Below, piece after piece: positions 63,473 through 64,000 of a stretch of 64,000 nt of DNA. The stretch lies in the NCBI GenBank assembly GCA_045811525.1, contig JBJMTV010000037.1, positions 19,053 to 83,052 of the forward strand. Reading direction: 5' to 3'. The notes beneath the pieces are model-generated. The model did not search any database. It was not told the DNA's origin and was given only the letters and a program-made list of their open reading frames with translations. Source of the DNA: VAZQ01 sp045811525. Its GTDB lineage: Bacteria; Pseudomonadota; Alphaproteobacteria; Rhizobiales; Xanthobacteraceae. The translations under genes and the position numbers were made by a program. Each line of letters starts with the position of its first letter. Within the stretch, counting starts at the first letter, position 1.

Positions 63473-63909
63473 CGCATCGCGACCAGCCGCACATGCTCGA
63501 ACCCGTCCACGCGGGCGAGGACGAGGACGATGCACGACGCTGGTCGCATCGGCTCTTCATCTTTCTGCGGCTGATGGCGGTGGTCTCGTTGCTCAAGGGT
63601 CTCTACCATTGGGCTGTGGTGTGCGGGGTCGACACGCCGCTGCCATCCGGCTTCGAGGCCCATCCGGTGCCGTATCAGGCGGCGACTGTTTTCTTCGCCG
63701 TCATTGATCCGGTGGCGGGTGTGGGGCTTTGGTTGGCGGCTCCCTGGGGCGGCGTCATTTGGCTTACCTCGGTCATCTCAATGACGGCCGTCGAGGCGTT
63801 GTTCCCGCAAGTATACGGAGGTAGCGTTTGGCTCATCGCCTTGGAACTGGCGTTGCTCGCGACCTATGTGGGCTTGGCTTTGATGGCCGCGCGCGAGCAG
63901 TCTGCATGA
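63469..63909 (+). CDS. small membrane protein in the valine operon (DUF6163-like)
   Basis: A 146-residue protein with a polar N-terminus and three to four TM helices (FIFLRLMAVVSLLKGLYHWAVV, TVFFAVIDPVAGVGLWLAA, VIWLTSVISMTAVEALF, WLIALELALLATYVGLALM). I believe it corresponds to the DUF6163-type proteins found at this place in rhizobia; function unknown. ATG 63469 overlaps the preceding stop, so translation is coupled. It may help with transport or complex formation in valine catabolism. Confidence 0.7.
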   Translation: MTHRDQPHMLEPVHAGEDEDDARRWSHRLFIFLRLMAVVSLLKGLYHWAVVCGVDTPLPSGFEAHPVPYQAATVFFAVIDPVAGVGLWLAAPWGGVIWLTSVISMTAVEALFPQVYGGSVWLIALELALLATYVGLALMAAREQSA

Positions 63910-63943
63910 AACTCTACCCGGCGCATCAACGACGGAGTGGTCA

Positions 63944-64000
63944 ATGGCACGGATCGGCTTCATTGGGCTTGGCAATATGGGTTTGCCGATGGCTCAGAAC
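63944..64000 (+). CDS. mmsB: 3-hydroxyisobutyrate dehydrogenase, cut by window edge
   Basis: ATG 63944 follows GGAG and opens MARIGFIGLGNMGLPMAQN, the canonical NAD-binding N-terminus of the beta-hydroxyacid dehydrogenase family, before the window ends. With the upstream genes this is best read as MmsB, oxidising 3-hydroxyisobutyrate to methylmalonate semialdehyde. Confidence 0.8.
   Translation, partial: MARIGFIGLGNMGLPMAQN

Noticed and set aside
1..64000. CRISPR arrays, insertion sequences, prophage genes or plasmid origins
   Set aside because: No spaced direct repeats, transposase, integrase, phage structural or replication-initiator sequence was seen. The REP-like hairpins are non-coding.

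Overview
The window reads as ordinary chromosome from a GC-rich alphaproteobacterium of the order Hyphomicrobiales (Rhizobiales), probably near Bradyrhizobium or other Xanthobacteraceae-type lineages. This rests on the porin type (Porin_2), the run rpoZ - rsh - pdxJ - acpS - lepB - rnc - era - recO - parC, a magnesium-type HemB, several orphan Bug/TctC solute receptors, a DUF1127 protein, a bacterial Ku, and hairpin repeats resembling those common in Bradyrhizobium intergenic DNA. No phage, insertion sequence or CRISPR array was seen.

Layout. 1-4.9 kb: the edge of a methyltransferase gene, trmFO, an ICMT-like membrane methyltransferase, a DUF1127 gene and a GtrII-like polytopic membrane protein of lower apparent GC. 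4.9-15.3 kb: a catabolic island with a 2-hydroxyacid dehydrogenase, 4-hydroxybenzoate 3-monooxygenase (pobA), a carboxymuconolactone-decarboxylase-like protein, an LLM flavin monooxygenase, nitronate monooxygenase, an Asp/Glu-racemase-type enzyme, a VOC protein and three orphan tripartite-tricarboxylate-type binding proteins. 15.3-21.5 kb: gatC, a small coupled ORF and gatA, then gatB, separated by an amidohydrolase and small genes. 21.5-24.3 kb: a gene-poor stretch with hairpin repeats, a 25-residue Lys/Arg-rich peptide, small secreted proteins, a Sel1 protein and tRNA-Ser(GCT). 24.3-31.6 kb: a porin interrupted by a stop codon, an alpha/beta hydrolase, a TPR-methyltransferase fusion and a lytic transglycosylase. 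31.8-37.7 kb: dapA, mscL, smpB, a complete pqqABCDE set (pqqA only 25 codons) and a frameshifted peroxiredoxin. 37.7-51.2 kb: type-5 uracil-DNA glycosylase and an NYN protein, the rpoZ-to-parC housekeeping run, and mntH behind a Fur/Mur-like palindrome. 51.2-64 kb: bpt, an RDD protein, threonine dehydratase, a patatin-like protein, Ku next to a BRCT-MerR-TPR fusion, another TctC protein, hemB, and a valine-catabolism operon running off the right edge (mmsB).

The most unusual items are the BRCT-MerR-TPR protein beside Ku, the two single-base lesions (porin nonsense codon, peroxiredoxin frameshift), the REP-like hairpin pair joined by 9-bp tandem repeats, the tiny basic protein with a strong ribosome binding site, and the small ORF translationally coupled to gatA. 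No single locus clearly forms a new defence or metabolic system; the Ku-associated fusion is the best candidate for undescribed biology.
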